Counted from the first letter of the stretch, positions 8,908-17,296 are shown. The stretch is DNA of 64,000 bases from Sporofaciens musculi (GCF_009830285.1 NZ_WUQX01000001.1:3162501-3226500); one strand, 5' to 3'. Numbers and translations: made by a program. The notes: generated from the letters alone by a model not told the origin.

Positions 8908-9549
8908 CTAAAATCGTATTACCTTCGCCGGAACACCCATGACTGAAAGATGATCCTTTACATTACGGATAACCACCGACCCTGCGCCAACCCTTGAATG
9001 ATTCCCTACTTTCTTTCCGGGAACCACTGTGCTGTTGCTGCCAAGATATGCACCATCCCCCAGGGTAACATGTCCTGAAACCACCGTACCCGACATAATT
9101 GACACATAATCGGCAACCTCGCAATCATGCCCCATGGTCACAGACAGATTCATAATGACCTGATCGCCTATGGCAGTATTGACACTGATATTGTTATTGG
9201 CGCATACAATGCATCCTTTTCCAATCTTTGAAGAAGCAGAAATATTGGCCGTTGGATGGATTAATGTCTCCCAACTGTCAAACTCAGGAAACATCTTTAC
9301 TATCTGTCTTCTGATATCACTGTCCTGCATCGCGACGACCGCACAGGCATGATGATTCTTATTAAGCTCAATCAGCGAGCTTACAGGGCCAAGACATTCA
9401 TAGCCATTCAACTGCTTTCCTATCTTATCTGTGTCGTCATCCAAAAAGCCCAGAATTATGTACGTTGGCGCTTTCTTATTGATATCCTCAATCAGCCATG
9501 CCACTTCTTTTCCAAAATCTCCGGCGCCAATCACTACGATTTCCTTCAT
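8908..9549 (-). CDS. PglD/NeuD-family sugar O/N-acyltransferase
   Basis: 213 residues starting MKEIVVIGAGDFGKEVAWLI. I chose the ATG after AAAGGTGA over an upstream GTG. A Rossmann-like N-terminal domain binds the UDP-sugar (GAGDFGKEV). The C-terminal half is a left-handed beta helix of hexapeptide repeats (SKIGKGCIVCANNNISVNTAIG and following), with the His of NLSVTMGHDCEVADY as the family's catalytic base. PglD acetylates UDP-4-amino-4,6-dideoxy-GlcNAc. Here the donor could instead be the unusual acyl-thioester made by the neighbouring ACP genes. Confidence 0.85.
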   Translation of the reverse strand: MKEIVVIGAGDFGKEVAWLIEDINKKAPTYIILGFLDDDTDKIGKQLNGYECLGPVSSLIELNKNHHACAVVAMQDSDIRRQIVKMFPEFDSWETLIHPTANISASSKIGKGCIVCANNNISVNTAIGDQVIMNLSVTMGHDCEVADYVSIMSGTVVSGHVTLGDGAYLGSNSTVVPGKKVGNHSRVGAGSVVIRNVKDHLSVMGVPAKVIRF

Positions 9550-9576
9550 ATCATCACCTTTATCATTCTTCACTCT

Positions 9577-10794
9577 CTAATCAAAACAAGACCTGATCAA
9601 CTCAATAATCCTGTCCTGTTCTTCTCTGGTCATCTTATTGTCACTGGTCAGGCACAACCCCCGATGGAAAATATCCCTTCCTACATCCAGAGGTTTTCCG
9701 TCTTCTTCCCTGGTGACAAATCCGTTCATTCTGTAAATGGGCTGCATATGCATAGGTTTCCAAATTGGCCTTCCCTCTGCATTGTACCTGCCAAGAACCT
9801 CTAATATCTCTGCCGGACAGCTTTTTTTTGCTTCGCTTGTATACAGCACCTCACAGTCGCTTCGGACTTGCTTACACATTGCGTCTTCATGAATCAGCAG
9901 ACAAGACAGCCAGTAATTGGGCCGACTGTTTTCTTCATCATATGGGTTCATCGTAACAGGAAGTCCTTTTAAGCCTTCCTTGTACCTTTCATAAATCTCT
10001 TTCTTTCTGGCAATATGTTCTTCCAGATATGGAAACTGTCCTCTCACGATGCCTGCCACAACATTGCTCATACGGTAGTTGTACCCTAATTCCTCATGCT
10101 GGTACCATGGCGCATTTTCCCGCGATTGTGTTGACCATTTTCGTACTTTATCCGCAGCAGCCTTATCATCCGTCAGAAGCATACCTCCAGTAGAACCTGT
10201 GATAATTTTGTTGCCATTATAGGATATGGCGCTGTATGATCCGAAGGCGCCCGTCTGTACTCCTTTATAGGAAGCCCCCAAAGATTCCGCCGCATCTTCA
10301 ATCACAATAGCCCCGTACCTTTCGCATATCTCCAAAATTTCATCCATTTTCGCGGGTACGCCATATAGATGGGCAATCACCACAACCTTTACATCAGGAT
10401 ACGTCAAAAAAGCCTTCTCCAATGCAGTAGGGTCCATATTCCATGTATCGTATTCCGTATCTATAAAGATTGGAATACCGCCCTCATATACGATTGGGTT
10501 TACGGTGGCGTCAAAAGTCATATCTGTACAGAAAACTTTGTCCCCTGGCCTTACGCCTGCCAGCTTCACAGCCATATGAAGCGCCGCTGTGCCGCAGGAT
10601 AGTGCAACAGCATAATTACATCCCACCTTCTCACAAGCTATTTTCTCCAATTCATTAATATTTGTTCCTACCGTAGACATCCAGTTTGTCTCGTATGCTT
10701 CCTTCACATACTCGATTTCCTGACCGTGCATCGTCGGAGAAGAAAGCCATATCTTTGCTTCAAACGGTTTAAAATCATTGCTATTTCTAAACAT
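9577..10794 (-). CDS. DegT/DnrJ/EryC1/StrS sugar aminotransferase (PglE-like)
   Basis: 405 residues, a PLP fold-type I aminotransferase of nucleotide sugars. Visible landmarks are LSCGTAALHMA (phosphate loop), VVIAHLYGVPAKMDEI, IEDAAESLGASYKG, the PLP lysine in SYNGNKIITGSTGG, and LGYNYRMSNVVAGI. Such enzymes aminate a UDP-4-keto-6-deoxy sugar using glutamate. It overlaps the end of the NusG-like gene by eight bases. With the PglD-like and PglC-like genes it forms the core of a bacillosamine-type pathway. The 4,6-dehydratase is not in view and may lie left of the window. Confidence 0.88.
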   Translation of the reverse strand: MFRNSNDFKPFEAKIWLSSPTMHGQEIEYVKEAYETNWMSTVGTNINELEKIACEKVGCNYAVALSCGTAALHMAVKLAGVRPGDKVFCTDMTFDATVNPIVYEGGIPIFIDTEYDTWNMDPTALEKAFLTYPDVKVVVIAHLYGVPAKMDEILEICERYGAIVIEDAAESLGASYKGVQTGAFGSYSAISYNGNKIITGSTGGMLLTDDKAAADKVRKWSTQSRENAPWYQHEELGYNYRMSNVVAGIVRGQFPYLEEHIARKKEIYERYKEGLKGLPVTMNPYDEENSRPNYWLSCLLIHEDAMCKQVRSDCEVLYTSEAKKSCPAEILEVLGRYNAEGRPIWKPMHMQPIYRMNGFVTREEDGKPLDVGRDIFHRGLCLTSDNKMTREEQDRIIELIRSCFD

Positions 10795-11302
10795 CTTCTT
10801 CCTCCAGCTTAATCCCCAGATAAATCTTTCTCTTTTCTCCCATAAACTCCTGCTCTACACAGACATATCTCTTTCTAAGCCTCTGCCTGACAATACGGTT
10901 CATATACACTCCTACTGCTCCATTGGCTTTTATAATTGTCCCTTTATCATCTACCTCTACCAAAGACCTCTGTACCACGTGATTTTCATTCTGTACATTT
11001 TTGAGAAAGGTCTCCTCGTCTTCTGATACACTGAAGAAGGTGTCCTCCTGGTCGCTTAACAGCTTTGTAAGCTTCGGCACCCTCTTTAGCTCAAAAAAAA
11101 GTTTCTCAGGATTCTCTGTCACCACAAAAATATATGCCGGAAACAATGGACGCAAAAATATTTCATATCCTTTTTCCATCTTTCTGACACATTCTCTATT
11201 CATACAAAAGCACTCGTCATAATGCTCCTTTGGAATCATCTTTTCAATTAACTCAACCAGTTTTTCTTCGCCTCCGGTCTGAGTCTGAATCACATACCAC
11301 AT
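10787..11302 (-). CDS. NusG paralogue (LoaP/UpxY-like antiterminator), copy 1
   Basis: 171 residues. The N-terminal NGN domain starts MWYVIQTQTGGEEK and contains RPLFPAYIFVVT. A linker is followed by a KOW-like C-terminal domain (VDDKGTIIKANGAVGVYMNR). NusG paralogues at the head of long glycan or antibiotic operons promote processive antitermination; LoaP of Bacillus velezensis and UpxY of Bacteroides are the named precedents. The start follows AAGAGGTGAAGAA. It is 260 bp downstream of a second paralogue, with a structured stretch between them. Confidence 0.85.
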   Translation of the reverse strand: MWYVIQTQTGGEEKLVELIEKMIPKEHYDECFCMNRECVRKMEKGYEIFLRPLFPAYIFVVTENPEKLFFELKRVPKLTKLLSDQEDTFFSVSEDEETFLKNVQNENHVVQRSLVEVDDKGTIIKANGAVGVYMNRIVRQRLRKRYVCVEQEFMGEKRKIYLGIKLEEEDV

Positions 11303-11562
11303 TTCTTCACCTCTTTTTTAAGAGTTTTACAGTATTTGCCCAGTAAGGCGTGTCTTTTGGGTATGCTTCGCCATATCCACAGCTCAAAAGCTCTGGACTC
11401 TCGCCTTTTCTATACCCAAAGGGCTTACCTTTTGGGGTAAAACTGCCCATTAGGACAAACCTTAATGGTTTCCCCCCAGTATATACCTTTATTACAGACT
11501 CCCACCAAATCATGGCACTAACCACAACCCAATTTTCTGAACCTGTTTTTATTGCTTCTTTC
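11303..11562 (-). promoter_or_regulatory. Structured leader-like region between the two NusG paralogues
   Basis: This 260-bp gap is rich in inverted repeats in the transcript direction. An outer stem pairs AGTTTTAC (11437-11444 region) with GTAAAACT (11323-11330). Inside it TTTGGGTAT pairs with ATACCCAAA (11356-11364 with 11412-11420), enclosing an AGCT-TTTG-AGCT hairpin. CCATTA and TAATGG form another hairpin near 11447-11468. LoaP-type factors are known to act through leader RNA hairpins, so this is a candidate recognition element. A 72-codon open frame crosses it but looks incidental. No computed folding supports this yet. Confidence 0.5.
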
Positions 11563-12078
11563 CTAGTTTTTCTCTACTATCTCAAGCCCTGCCAGAATAC
11601 TTCCAGACACAGAACCCTCCGGCGGTTTCAACCTTGCCAGCCGCTTATGCCTGTCAATCCGGCAGATTCTTTCCTCCATTCCCTGCAAGGGACCTTCCGT
11701 AATCAGGGTGACCCCATCCCGTATAACGCCCTTCGACATACCAAGATGGCGCGCTTCTTTGCACAAAGAGGTTAAGAATAATTCCTCCTTCTTCTGGACA
11801 TGGAGAATCGCATTTTTCTCTTGGAGGAGATTCGCCACTCCTTTATATTGCTGCCATTCTTCTGTCAGCGCTTCTTCGTTATCACTTTCCAGAAATATAT
11901 AACCTGGAAACATCAACTGTTTTTCCACACGCCATTTTCCCTGGAACTTACGCATTCTGTCATAAGTGAAAATAAATGCGTCTTTTAACGCTGCCTTAGA
12001 CATGTTTTGTTTGAAGGAGTTTAGAATCCTCCATTCATTTTGTTTTGGACAATAAAGTAGATACCAGATTTCAATCAC
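11563..12078 (-). CDS. NusG paralogue (LoaP/UpxY-like), copy 2, first gene of the glycan operon
   Basis: 171 residues. The NGN domain begins IEIWYLLYCPKQNE and includes QLMFPGYIFLESDNEEAL. The C-terminal part has the KOW-like GVTLITEGPLQGMEERICRIDRHKR. The start is a GTG. The sequence AAGGAAGTGA, nearly the full anti-Shine-Dalgarno complement, runs into it, so the spacing is unusually short and an ATT one codon later cannot be excluded. Its start codon lies five bases from the left inverted repeat of the candidate invertible segment, leaving no room for any other promoter. Confidence 0.8.
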   Translation of the reverse strand: MIEIWYLLYCPKQNEWRILNSFKQNMSKAALKDAFIFTYDRMRKFQGKWRVEKQLMFPGYIFLESDNEEALTEEWQQYKGVANLLQEKNAILHVQKKEELFLTSLCKEARHLGMSKGVIRDGVTLITEGPLQGMEERICRIDRHKRLARLKPPEGSVSGSILAGLEIVEKN

Positions 12079-12083
12079 TTCCT

Positions 12084-12106
12084 TCGCAGAGTAGAATACT
12101 CTGCGA
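12084..12106 (-). repeat. Left 23-bp inverted repeat of the candidate invertible segment
   Basis: The arms TCGCAGAGTA and TACTCTGCGA flank a GAA centre. Read on the opposite strand, the right repeat matches at 22 of 23 positions, including the asymmetric centre (GAA against TTC), so the two are true inverted copies. Each repeat is also nearly palindromic in itself and could fold as a hairpin in RNA. Confidence 0.8.
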
Positions 12107-12252
12107 AAATTTTGGGGTAAAATTTATAGATAATTAAATGAGTTTCAAAGATAAATACAGATTTTTCCTGATAATAAATTCAAATACATAGACTTTTTTG
12201 TTTGATTTTCTTTTGTGATTTGCAACAAATTTTTACAAAAGTAAATTAAGTG

Positions 12253-12281
12253 TTGATTTATTAGTTTTAGGTGGTTATAAT
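12253..12281 (+). promoter_or_regulatory. Sigma-A-type promoter inside the candidate invertible segment
   Basis: TTGATT at 12253-12258 and TATAAT at 12276-12281 are separated by exactly 17 bp. In the sequence as given the promoter fires to the right and meets the right inverted repeat, which with its following T-run looks like an intrinsic terminator. The opposite strand has only a weaker pair near 12115-12140 (TTGAAA with TATAAA, spacing 14). Confidence 0.65.
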
Positions 12282-12304
12282 AATTATGCTGTTAAAGCAA
12301 AAAA

Positions 12305-12327
12305 TCGCAGAGTATTCTACTCTACGA
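12305..12327 (+). repeat. Right 23-bp inverted repeat, also terminator-like
   Basis: The arms TCGCAGAGTA and TACTCTACGA flank a TTC centre, with an A-run before and seven T after. It differs from the inverted left copy at one base. As RNA from the inward promoter it would form a hairpin followed by U residues, so it may end OFF-state transcripts. Confidence 0.7.
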
Positions 12328-12369
12328 TTTTTTTAATCTTCGCTTTTCTGAAATTTTTAAAAATCCTGT

Positions 12370-13554
12370 CTACCTCTCCTCGCACCACTGAATATATTCA
12401 TCGGCCCGTTTAATAAACCCGCTAAACTCCGGTACAGTAAAATCTAATTCTGAATGTCTAACCGGATATATAATCCCCTTATTAATCAACTGAGCTCTGG
12501 TCGGTGAAATCGTTTTCACTCTTTTATCCAGCTTCTTTGCAATATTAGAAATCGTGCATGGCAACTCATCACATTTCACCATTGCAAATATGAATTTTTT
12601 ATCTCCATCTGAGCATCTCTCATATCTCACCTTAAAAAAGCCTGTGTCCAATGTATCAAAAAATACAGGAATATGCTCCTTGATATCATCAATATCTATG
12701 AAATCCCCATCTGTGCTGTGAAAAACAATCTTGCATAATTGCTGTATAAAAAACGGATAGCCATTTGTGACATTGACAATTTTGTCGATTGCACTGTCCG
12801 AATAGAACACGCCAAATTTTTTTGCCGGTTCTTCAATCGCTTTTTTAGCTTGTTCTCTCGTTAAGGACCCGATTTCTTTATATAAAAACAATCTCTCAGA
12901 ATACGACTTTTCGTCCGAAAGCATTTTGTAGATTTTAGGCAGACCCGCGCCTATAATCATTATTGGATAGCCTAACTGATTCGTACGGTGTAAAGCAGCT
13001 ATCAAAGAGCCTAACTCTTCAGACTTCATATACTGTATCTCATCTATAAAAAAGCAGATTGGAATTTCCGTTTTATATGCCGTCTCTCCTATTGTGACAA
13101 ACACTTCTGTTAAACTTTGTGTCAAATTAGTAGAGCTGTACAATTCCTTTTCTTGCAAAGATAAAGAAAATGTATTATCATTCGGGTCAAAAGATATGAC
13201 TAAAGCTTTTATGGCATCCAAGGGTTTTTGTATCAGATTCCTAAACCTCTCTTTAGCGCTCACTTTTCGCAGAAACGCCTGCGAACAGGCTGCAATCTGG
13301 GAAATGAAGTCGTTTCGTTCCTCCACTACAATATGCCTGCAAAAAATATCTTTATCTTCTGCTATTTTCTGTAATCGGTTAATCAGTACCGTTTTACCAG
13401 CGCCCCTCAGTCCGCTAAAAATAATGGATTGGGTTGGAATATTCATTGTAAGGGCAAGAAACATCTGTGTTATATTCTCTATATCTTCGTCACGTCCGGC
13501 AAGATACATCGGCATCAAGCCCGCGCCAGGTCTGTATGGATTCACCTTAAACAT
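12370..13554 (-). CDS. AAA-family ATPase (archaeal/Orc-like P-loop ATPase)
   Basis: 394 residues. The P-loop is GLRGAGKT at about residues 48-55. Walker B is CFFIDEIQ near residue 170, followed by a sensor region (IIGAGLPKI). The C-terminal part (IPVFFDTLD onward) has winged-helix character (ISNIAKKLDKRVKTISPTRAQLINKG). Such ATP-binding proteins occur singly in mobile or variable islands; their function is generally unknown. It is transcribed toward the candidate invertible segment. The nearby 13555-13672 stretch has no gene. Confidence 0.7.
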   Translation of the reverse strand: MFKVNPYRPGAGLMPMYLAGRDEDIENITQMFLALTMNIPTQSIIFSGLRGAGKTVLINRLQKIAEDKDIFCRHIVVEERNDFISQIAACSQAFLRKVSAKERFRNLIQKPLDAIKALVISFDPNDNTFSLSLQEKELYSSTNLTQSLTEVFVTIGETAYKTEIPICFFIDEIQYMKSEELGSLIAALHRTNQLGYPIMIIGAGLPKIYKMLSDEKSYSERLFLYKEIGSLTREQAKKAIEEPAKKFGVFYSDSAIDKIVNVTNGYPFFIQQLCKIVFHSTDGDFIDIDDIKEHIPVFFDTLDTGFFKVRYERCSDGDKKFIFAMVKCDELPCTISNIAKKLDKRVKTISPTRAQLINKGIIYPVRHSELDFTVPEFSGFIKRADEYIQWCEER

Positions 13555-13672
13555 AGCTTTCCACCTCCAGCCTCATTATTGCATATATCTACATAACTGT
13601 CAATAAATATACGTCGAAATACGCATACTAACTCAATAGACTTTGCTAGACTTTTAAGTCATTCACAGCAAA

Positions 13673-13701
13673 AGGCGTTACCACCCTTTCCAGTAACGCC
13701 T
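13673..13701 (-). terminator. Intrinsic terminator after the beta-CASP RNase gene
   Basis: AGGCGTTAC and GTAACGCCT form a perfect 9-bp stem. In the minus direction it is followed by TTTTGC. It lies 18 bases past the RNase stop codon. Confidence 0.75.
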
Positions 13702-13718
13702 CTTTACCTATCTCACTC

Positions 13719-15326
13719 TCACCGATCCCACTTATCCGCCAAATTCTGAATCTGCGTCTCAAACTTCGCCAACTCCTTATTGGCCAGCCCTTCGTTCTTA
13801 TACACCACCTCAAGCAGCCTCTTTGCCGCTGCAACCACACGCTGGAACGCCTGTGCAGCACGGGTTCTCGCCGGCTTCTCCACCGCCTTTTTCGGAGCCT
13901 TCACCCCTTCTGTCAGAATCTCATTGTTCATCAAGTCAATGGTCCCGCCTGAATAGGGCGCAAACGCCGGATACCCTAGCCTCTCCTCCACCAGACTGGC
14001 AAAATTCTCCGTCACCTGATCCTCGCCGTGAACCACAATTACTCTCTCCGGCCTTTTCTCGAACCCATCAAGCCAATCTAAAAGACCGTTCATATCCGCA
14101 TGGCCGCTGATGCCCTTAAGAGTTTCAATCTTCGCGTTCACCGTAATATTTTCCCCAAACAGCTTCACACTCTCAGCGCCCTCAATCAGCTTACGTCCCA
14201 GAGTCCCAACAGCCTGATAACCCACGAAACAGATGGTACACTCAGAACGCCACAGATTGTGCTTCAGATGGTGCCGAATCCGTCCTGCTTCACACATACC
14301 GGATGCAGACAGGATTACCTTAGGTTTCTCATCAAAATTAATCATACGAGACTCGTCGCTGGTAATGGTAGTCTTAAGTCCTGGAAATAAAAGAGGGTTA
14401 ATCCCCTTTTCTACTAAAGCCATGGCCTCCTCGTCAAAACAGGACTTCACATTTTTGTTAAATACATTGGTCGCCCCAATCGCCAGCGGACTGTCCACAT
14501 AGACCTCAAATCCAGGGAATTCCGGTAAAAGCTCCCTCTCCTTAATATCCCTGATAAAATATAGAATCTCCTGAGTGCGCCCTACCGCAAAGGAGGGAAT
14601 GACCACATTTCCTCCCTTGGCAAAAGTCTCCCTTAAAATCCTGGTAAATTCACCGATATAATCCGGAAGCACATCCCCGTGAGTCCGGTCGCCGTAGGTG
14701 GACTCAATCACAATGTAGTCCGCCTCCTTCACCTTCTTTGGCTCTTTAATAATCGGCTGATTAGCATTTCCCACGTCGCCGGAGAAAACGATCTTCTTCG
14801 TGACTTTCTCCTCCGTAACCCAGACCTCAATGCTGGCCGAGCCTAAGAGATGCCCCATGTCATGAAACTGTACGTCAATCCCATCGCATAGGGTAATCCG
14901 CTGCTCATAATCGCAGGGCGCCAAAAGCTTGATGGCAGCGTCGGCATCCTCCATGGTATACAACGGCTCAAAAAGAGCCTCCCCGCTTCTCCTGCCTTTT
15001 CGATTCCTCCACTCAGCCTCAAATTCCTGAATGTGGGCGCTGTCACGGAGCATGATGTTACAAAGGTCCGATGTGGCAAATGTTGTAACAATCTCTCCCG
15101 CAAATCCCTGTCTGCACAGAAGGGGAATCTTGCCGGAGTGATCGATATGCGCATGTGTCAAAAGAACATAGTCAATCTCACTGGCAGGAACTGGCAGCTC
15201 CTGATTCTCATACAGGTCGGGTCCCTGCTCCAACCCACAGTCAATCAAAATATTCTTTCCGCATGCATTCAGGTAATGGCAGCTGCCGGTTACCTCGTGG
15301 GCCGCCCCAATAAACTCAAGTTTCAT
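13719..15326 (-). CDS. MBL-fold/beta-CASP ribonuclease-like protein
   Basis: 535 residues. Metallo-beta-lactamase motif 2 reads THAHIDHSGKIP (about residues 56-67), other zinc ligands are DMGHLLGSA and FSGDVGN, and the beta-CASP region includes VYVDSPLAI and SASGMCEAGRIRHHL. The C-terminal RNA-specificity region has ISGHADMNGLLDW and VVHGED. Family members are endo/exoribonucleases related to CPSF-73 and YsmA-type proteins. About 60 basic, helical residues extend the C-terminus. It ends in a strong terminator and is probably a one-gene unit. Confidence 0.88.
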   Translation of the reverse strand: MKLEFIGAAHEVTGSCHYLNACGKNILIDCGLEQGPDLYENQELPVPASEIDYVLLTHAHIDHSGKIPLLCRQGFAGEIVTTFATSDLCNIMLRDSAHIQEFEAEWRNRKGRRSGEALFEPLYTMEDADAAIKLLAPCDYEQRITLCDGIDVQFHDMGHLLGSASIEVWVTEEKVTKKIVFSGDVGNANQPIIKEPKKVKEADYIVIESTYGDRTHGDVLPDYIGEFTRILRETFAKGGNVVIPSFAVGRTQEILYFIRDIKERELLPEFPGFEVYVDSPLAIGATNVFNKNVKSCFDEEAMALVEKGINPLLFPGLKTTITSDESRMINFDEKPKVILSASGMCEAGRIRHHLKHNLWRSECTICFVGYQAVGTLGRKLIEGAESVKLFGENITVNAKIETLKGISGHADMNGLLDWLDGFEKRPERVIVVHGEDQVTENFASLVEERLGYPAFAPYSGGTIDLMNNEILTEGVKAPKKAVEKPARTRAAQAFQRVVAAAKRLLEVVYKNEGLANKELAKFETQIQNLADKWDR

Positions 15327-15395
15327 ACCTCCAACCCCTTTTTCTTTTCATTATATCATTATTCGGGGTCTCTTTCTATGAATACTTTGCATCTT

Positions 15396-16136
15396 TTATG
15401 AATACTTTACCATCTCCCGTTTCAATCTCTGCATAATCTTCTTTTCAAGCCTTGATATGTAGGACTGGGAAATTCCAAGAATATCTGCCACCTCCTTCTG
15501 GGTTCGTTCCTCCCCGTCCGGCATCCCCAGACCAAACCGCATTTTGATAATCGTCCTTTCTCTCCCTGATAGACGGCTGATTGCCTTAATCAGCAGCTTC
15601 CTCTCAACTTCATTTTCCAAATCCTTATAAATCGTATCCTCCTCCGTCCCCAGAATGTCCGACAGAAGCAGCTCATTGCCGTCCCAATCCACATTTAACG
15701 GCTCGTCGATGGATACCTCCATCTTAGTCTTATTATTTCTGCGCAGATACATGAGAATCTCATTTTCAATACAGCGGGACGCATAGGTGGCAAGCTTAAT
15801 ATTCTTTTCTGGGTTAAATGTATTAATGGCCTTGATTAGTCCAATCGTTCCGATGGAAATCAAATCCTCCACCCCCACCCCTGTATTGTCAAATTTTTTC
15901 GCAATGTAAACCACAAGCCTTAAATTGTGCTCAATCAGTATTTTCCTGGCCGACTCGTCGTCCTCTGAACCTAAGTCGTTGATTGCCGCCGTCTCCTCGC
16001 TGGTATTCAGCGGGGCGGGCAGAATATCTGAGCCACCGATATAGTGGACGTCCTTCTTATCCGGAAAAAATAATGTCCGAAAATCCGGAACTACCTTCAG
16101 TTTAAATTGATGCGGTACTGCAACTCTTATTACCAT
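15396..16136 (-). CDS. sigE: RNA polymerase sporulation sigma factor sigma-E precursor
   Basis: 246 residues. After an N-terminal pro-region of about 30 residues come the sigma-70 regions: region 2 ([33 protein letters not shown], with [15 protein letters not shown]) and region 4 with a helix-turn-helix ([27 protein letters not shown]). Sigma-E directs early mother-cell transcription after cleavage of its pro-sequence. The start lies inside the end of spoIIGA (35-bp overlap) with AGGAGGG nine bases before the ATG, so it is translationally coupled to its protease. Confidence 0.95.
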   Translation of the reverse strand: MVIRVAVPHQFKLKVVPDFRTLFFPDKKDVHYIGGSDILPAPLNTSEETAAINDLGSEDDESARKILIEHNLRLVVYIAKKFDNTGVGVEDLISIGTIGLIKAINTFNPEKNIKLATYASRCIENEILMYLRRNNKTKMEVSIDEPLNVDWDGNELLLSDILGTEEDTIYKDLENEVERKLLIKAISRLSGRERTIIKMRFGLGMPDGEERTQKEVADILGISQSYISRLEKKIMQRLKREMVKYS

Positions 16137-16929
16137 AGTCTATCCCTCCTATTAAGACATCAGGATTCAAAATCATCTCATAACGGTCAGCCGTCAAATC
16201 TCCCTCACAGATGGCTGCCAGCGGTTTCTCAATCCATTCCTTTTCTTTTCTGCATACATACATCCCATCCAGCGTTACTAATGGCATTACACCTTCCGCT
16301 TTTCCGATAGAGTGATATGAAATATAACGTATTCCTGCTATGTCATTTTCTCCCCATAGTTTCTTGATTACATTTTTGTCAATAATGCTGACTGGCTTTC
16401 CCGTAATATCGTCCTTCAGACAGTTACCCGTATCAATCAATGCCTGTACGATAACCCTTTTTGCGCCCACTTGCAGCACCACCTGACACCTATACCTGCT
16501 CTGCCTTCCTAAGTACACCACCAAACTCCAGATACCAGATACGATATAGTAGCTGGCGACTGCCAGTGCCAAAAAGAGGCTTCCTAAGCGCACATACTGT
16601 TTGAGGAACCCGAAGACCCCGCCTAAAAGGAAGCCGCTGATATAGAGCAGAATCCACGCCCTAAAAAGCTCTTTAAATCCCTGGGTCTTAAGCCCTGTCT
16701 TGACCATTACTATATTTGCCAGTCCATGGAGTAGTATGAGTTTCACAGACGCATATGGAACAGGCAGGGCAACGGCAAGGCAGGTCAGAAGCGCCCCGAA
16801 AAGTGCCCCAAGACAAACTCTCCAGTATGCCTCGTTGTTTCCGAGCATCTTGCGCACCACCGCAAGCAGGATAAAGTCCATTGCAAAATTTTCCAGAAAA
16901 AACACGTCTATGTACAACTCATAATGCAC
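16102..16929 (-). CDS. spoIIGA: SpoIIGA, sigma-E processing peptidase
   Basis: About 275 residues. I chose the GTG that follows AGAAGGTGGAG (product [20 protein letters not shown]) rather than an upstream in-frame codon. The N-terminal half has five hydrophobic segments. The C-terminal half carries the aspartic protease motif [11 protein letters not shown]. In Bacillus it sits in the septum and cleaves pro-sigma-E after a forespore signal (SpoIIR). Gene order spoIIGA-sigE next to ftsZ is typical of sporulating Firmicutes. Confidence 0.93.
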   Translation of the reverse strand: MHYELYIDVFFLENFAMDFILLAVVRKMLGNNEAYWRVCLGALFGALLTCLAVALPVPYASVKLILLHGLANIVMVKTGLKTQGFKELFRAWILLYISGFLLGGVFGFLKQYVRLGSLFLALAVASYYIVSGIWSLVVYLGRQSRYRCQVVLQVGAKRVIVQALIDTGNCLKDDITGKPVSIIDKNVIKKLWGENDIAGIRYISYHSIGKAEGVMPLVTLDGMYVCRKEKEWIEKPLAAICEGDLTADRYEMILNPDVLIGGIDYGNKSCSTASI

Positions 16930-16994
16930 ACTCCACCTTCTTTCTTTGGATACGATCAGTGACACGAAATCGATTTATTACTTAAGCAAGATTA

Positions 16995-17061
16995 ATTATA
17001 CGAGCCACGGCAAAAAGATTTTGTCAGATGGTGGGACGAATCCCAATTTTCGTTCGACAGA
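16995..17061 (-). promoter_or_regulatory. Candidate Spo0A-controlled spoIIG promoter
   Basis: On the minus strand TATAAT (16995-17000) is preceded at 21 bp by CTGACA (17022-17027). That is the over-long spacing known from the Bacillus spoIIG promoter, which needs Spo0A. A near-consensus 0A box with core TGTCGAA is upstream at 17053-17061, and TTTGTCAAA-like sites occur at about 17020 and 17228. The rest of the 443-bp gap before ftsZ shows no gene. Confidence 0.55.
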
Positions 17062-17296
17062 CCGAGTCCACCACAAGATGTAGTTTGATAGAAAATGAAT
17101 TTGTGGGAATTCCTCGATTTGAGGCACAAGACTTTGTATCTTTTTTTGACATAAAAGAAAGAATTATAAGAGAATAAACTGCAAATTGCTGGAAATAATT
17201 GGAGATTTCTGTTATCTAATGGCAGATTTTGTCAAATACTCCCGAAAAGACAGACTTCCAAAAAAGTGACTCTATATCATTTATCTATAAAACCAC

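Larger units (their letters stand above)
12084..12327. promoter_or_regulatory. Candidate invertible promoter segment (inverton), OFF orientation
   Basis: A 198-bp, strongly AT-rich core (12107-12304) is bounded by 23-bp inverted repeats and contains no gene. It separates the glycan operon (leftward) from a convergently placed ATPase gene. Its best promoter reads rightward, away from the operon. Mirror inversion would put the -10 box at about 12130-12135 and transcription would then run into the first NusG paralogue. The size and repeat length recall the RecV-inverted cwpV switch of Clostridioides difficile and Mpi-type switches of Bacteroides capsule loci. No tyrosine recombinase is encoded in the window, so the enzyme would act in trans. 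Confidence 0.65.

Noticed and set aside
11307..11525. A 72-codon minus-strand frame between the NusG paralogues
   Set aside because: It covers the inverted-repeat-rich stretch, has no clear ribosome site and matches no family I recognise. A structured leader explains the sequence better.
12305..12327. Reading the right inverted repeat only as an ordinary terminator
   Set aside because: Its T-run does make it terminator-like, but the 22/23 match to an inverted partner 198 bp away, including the asymmetric centre, is not expected of two unrelated terminators.
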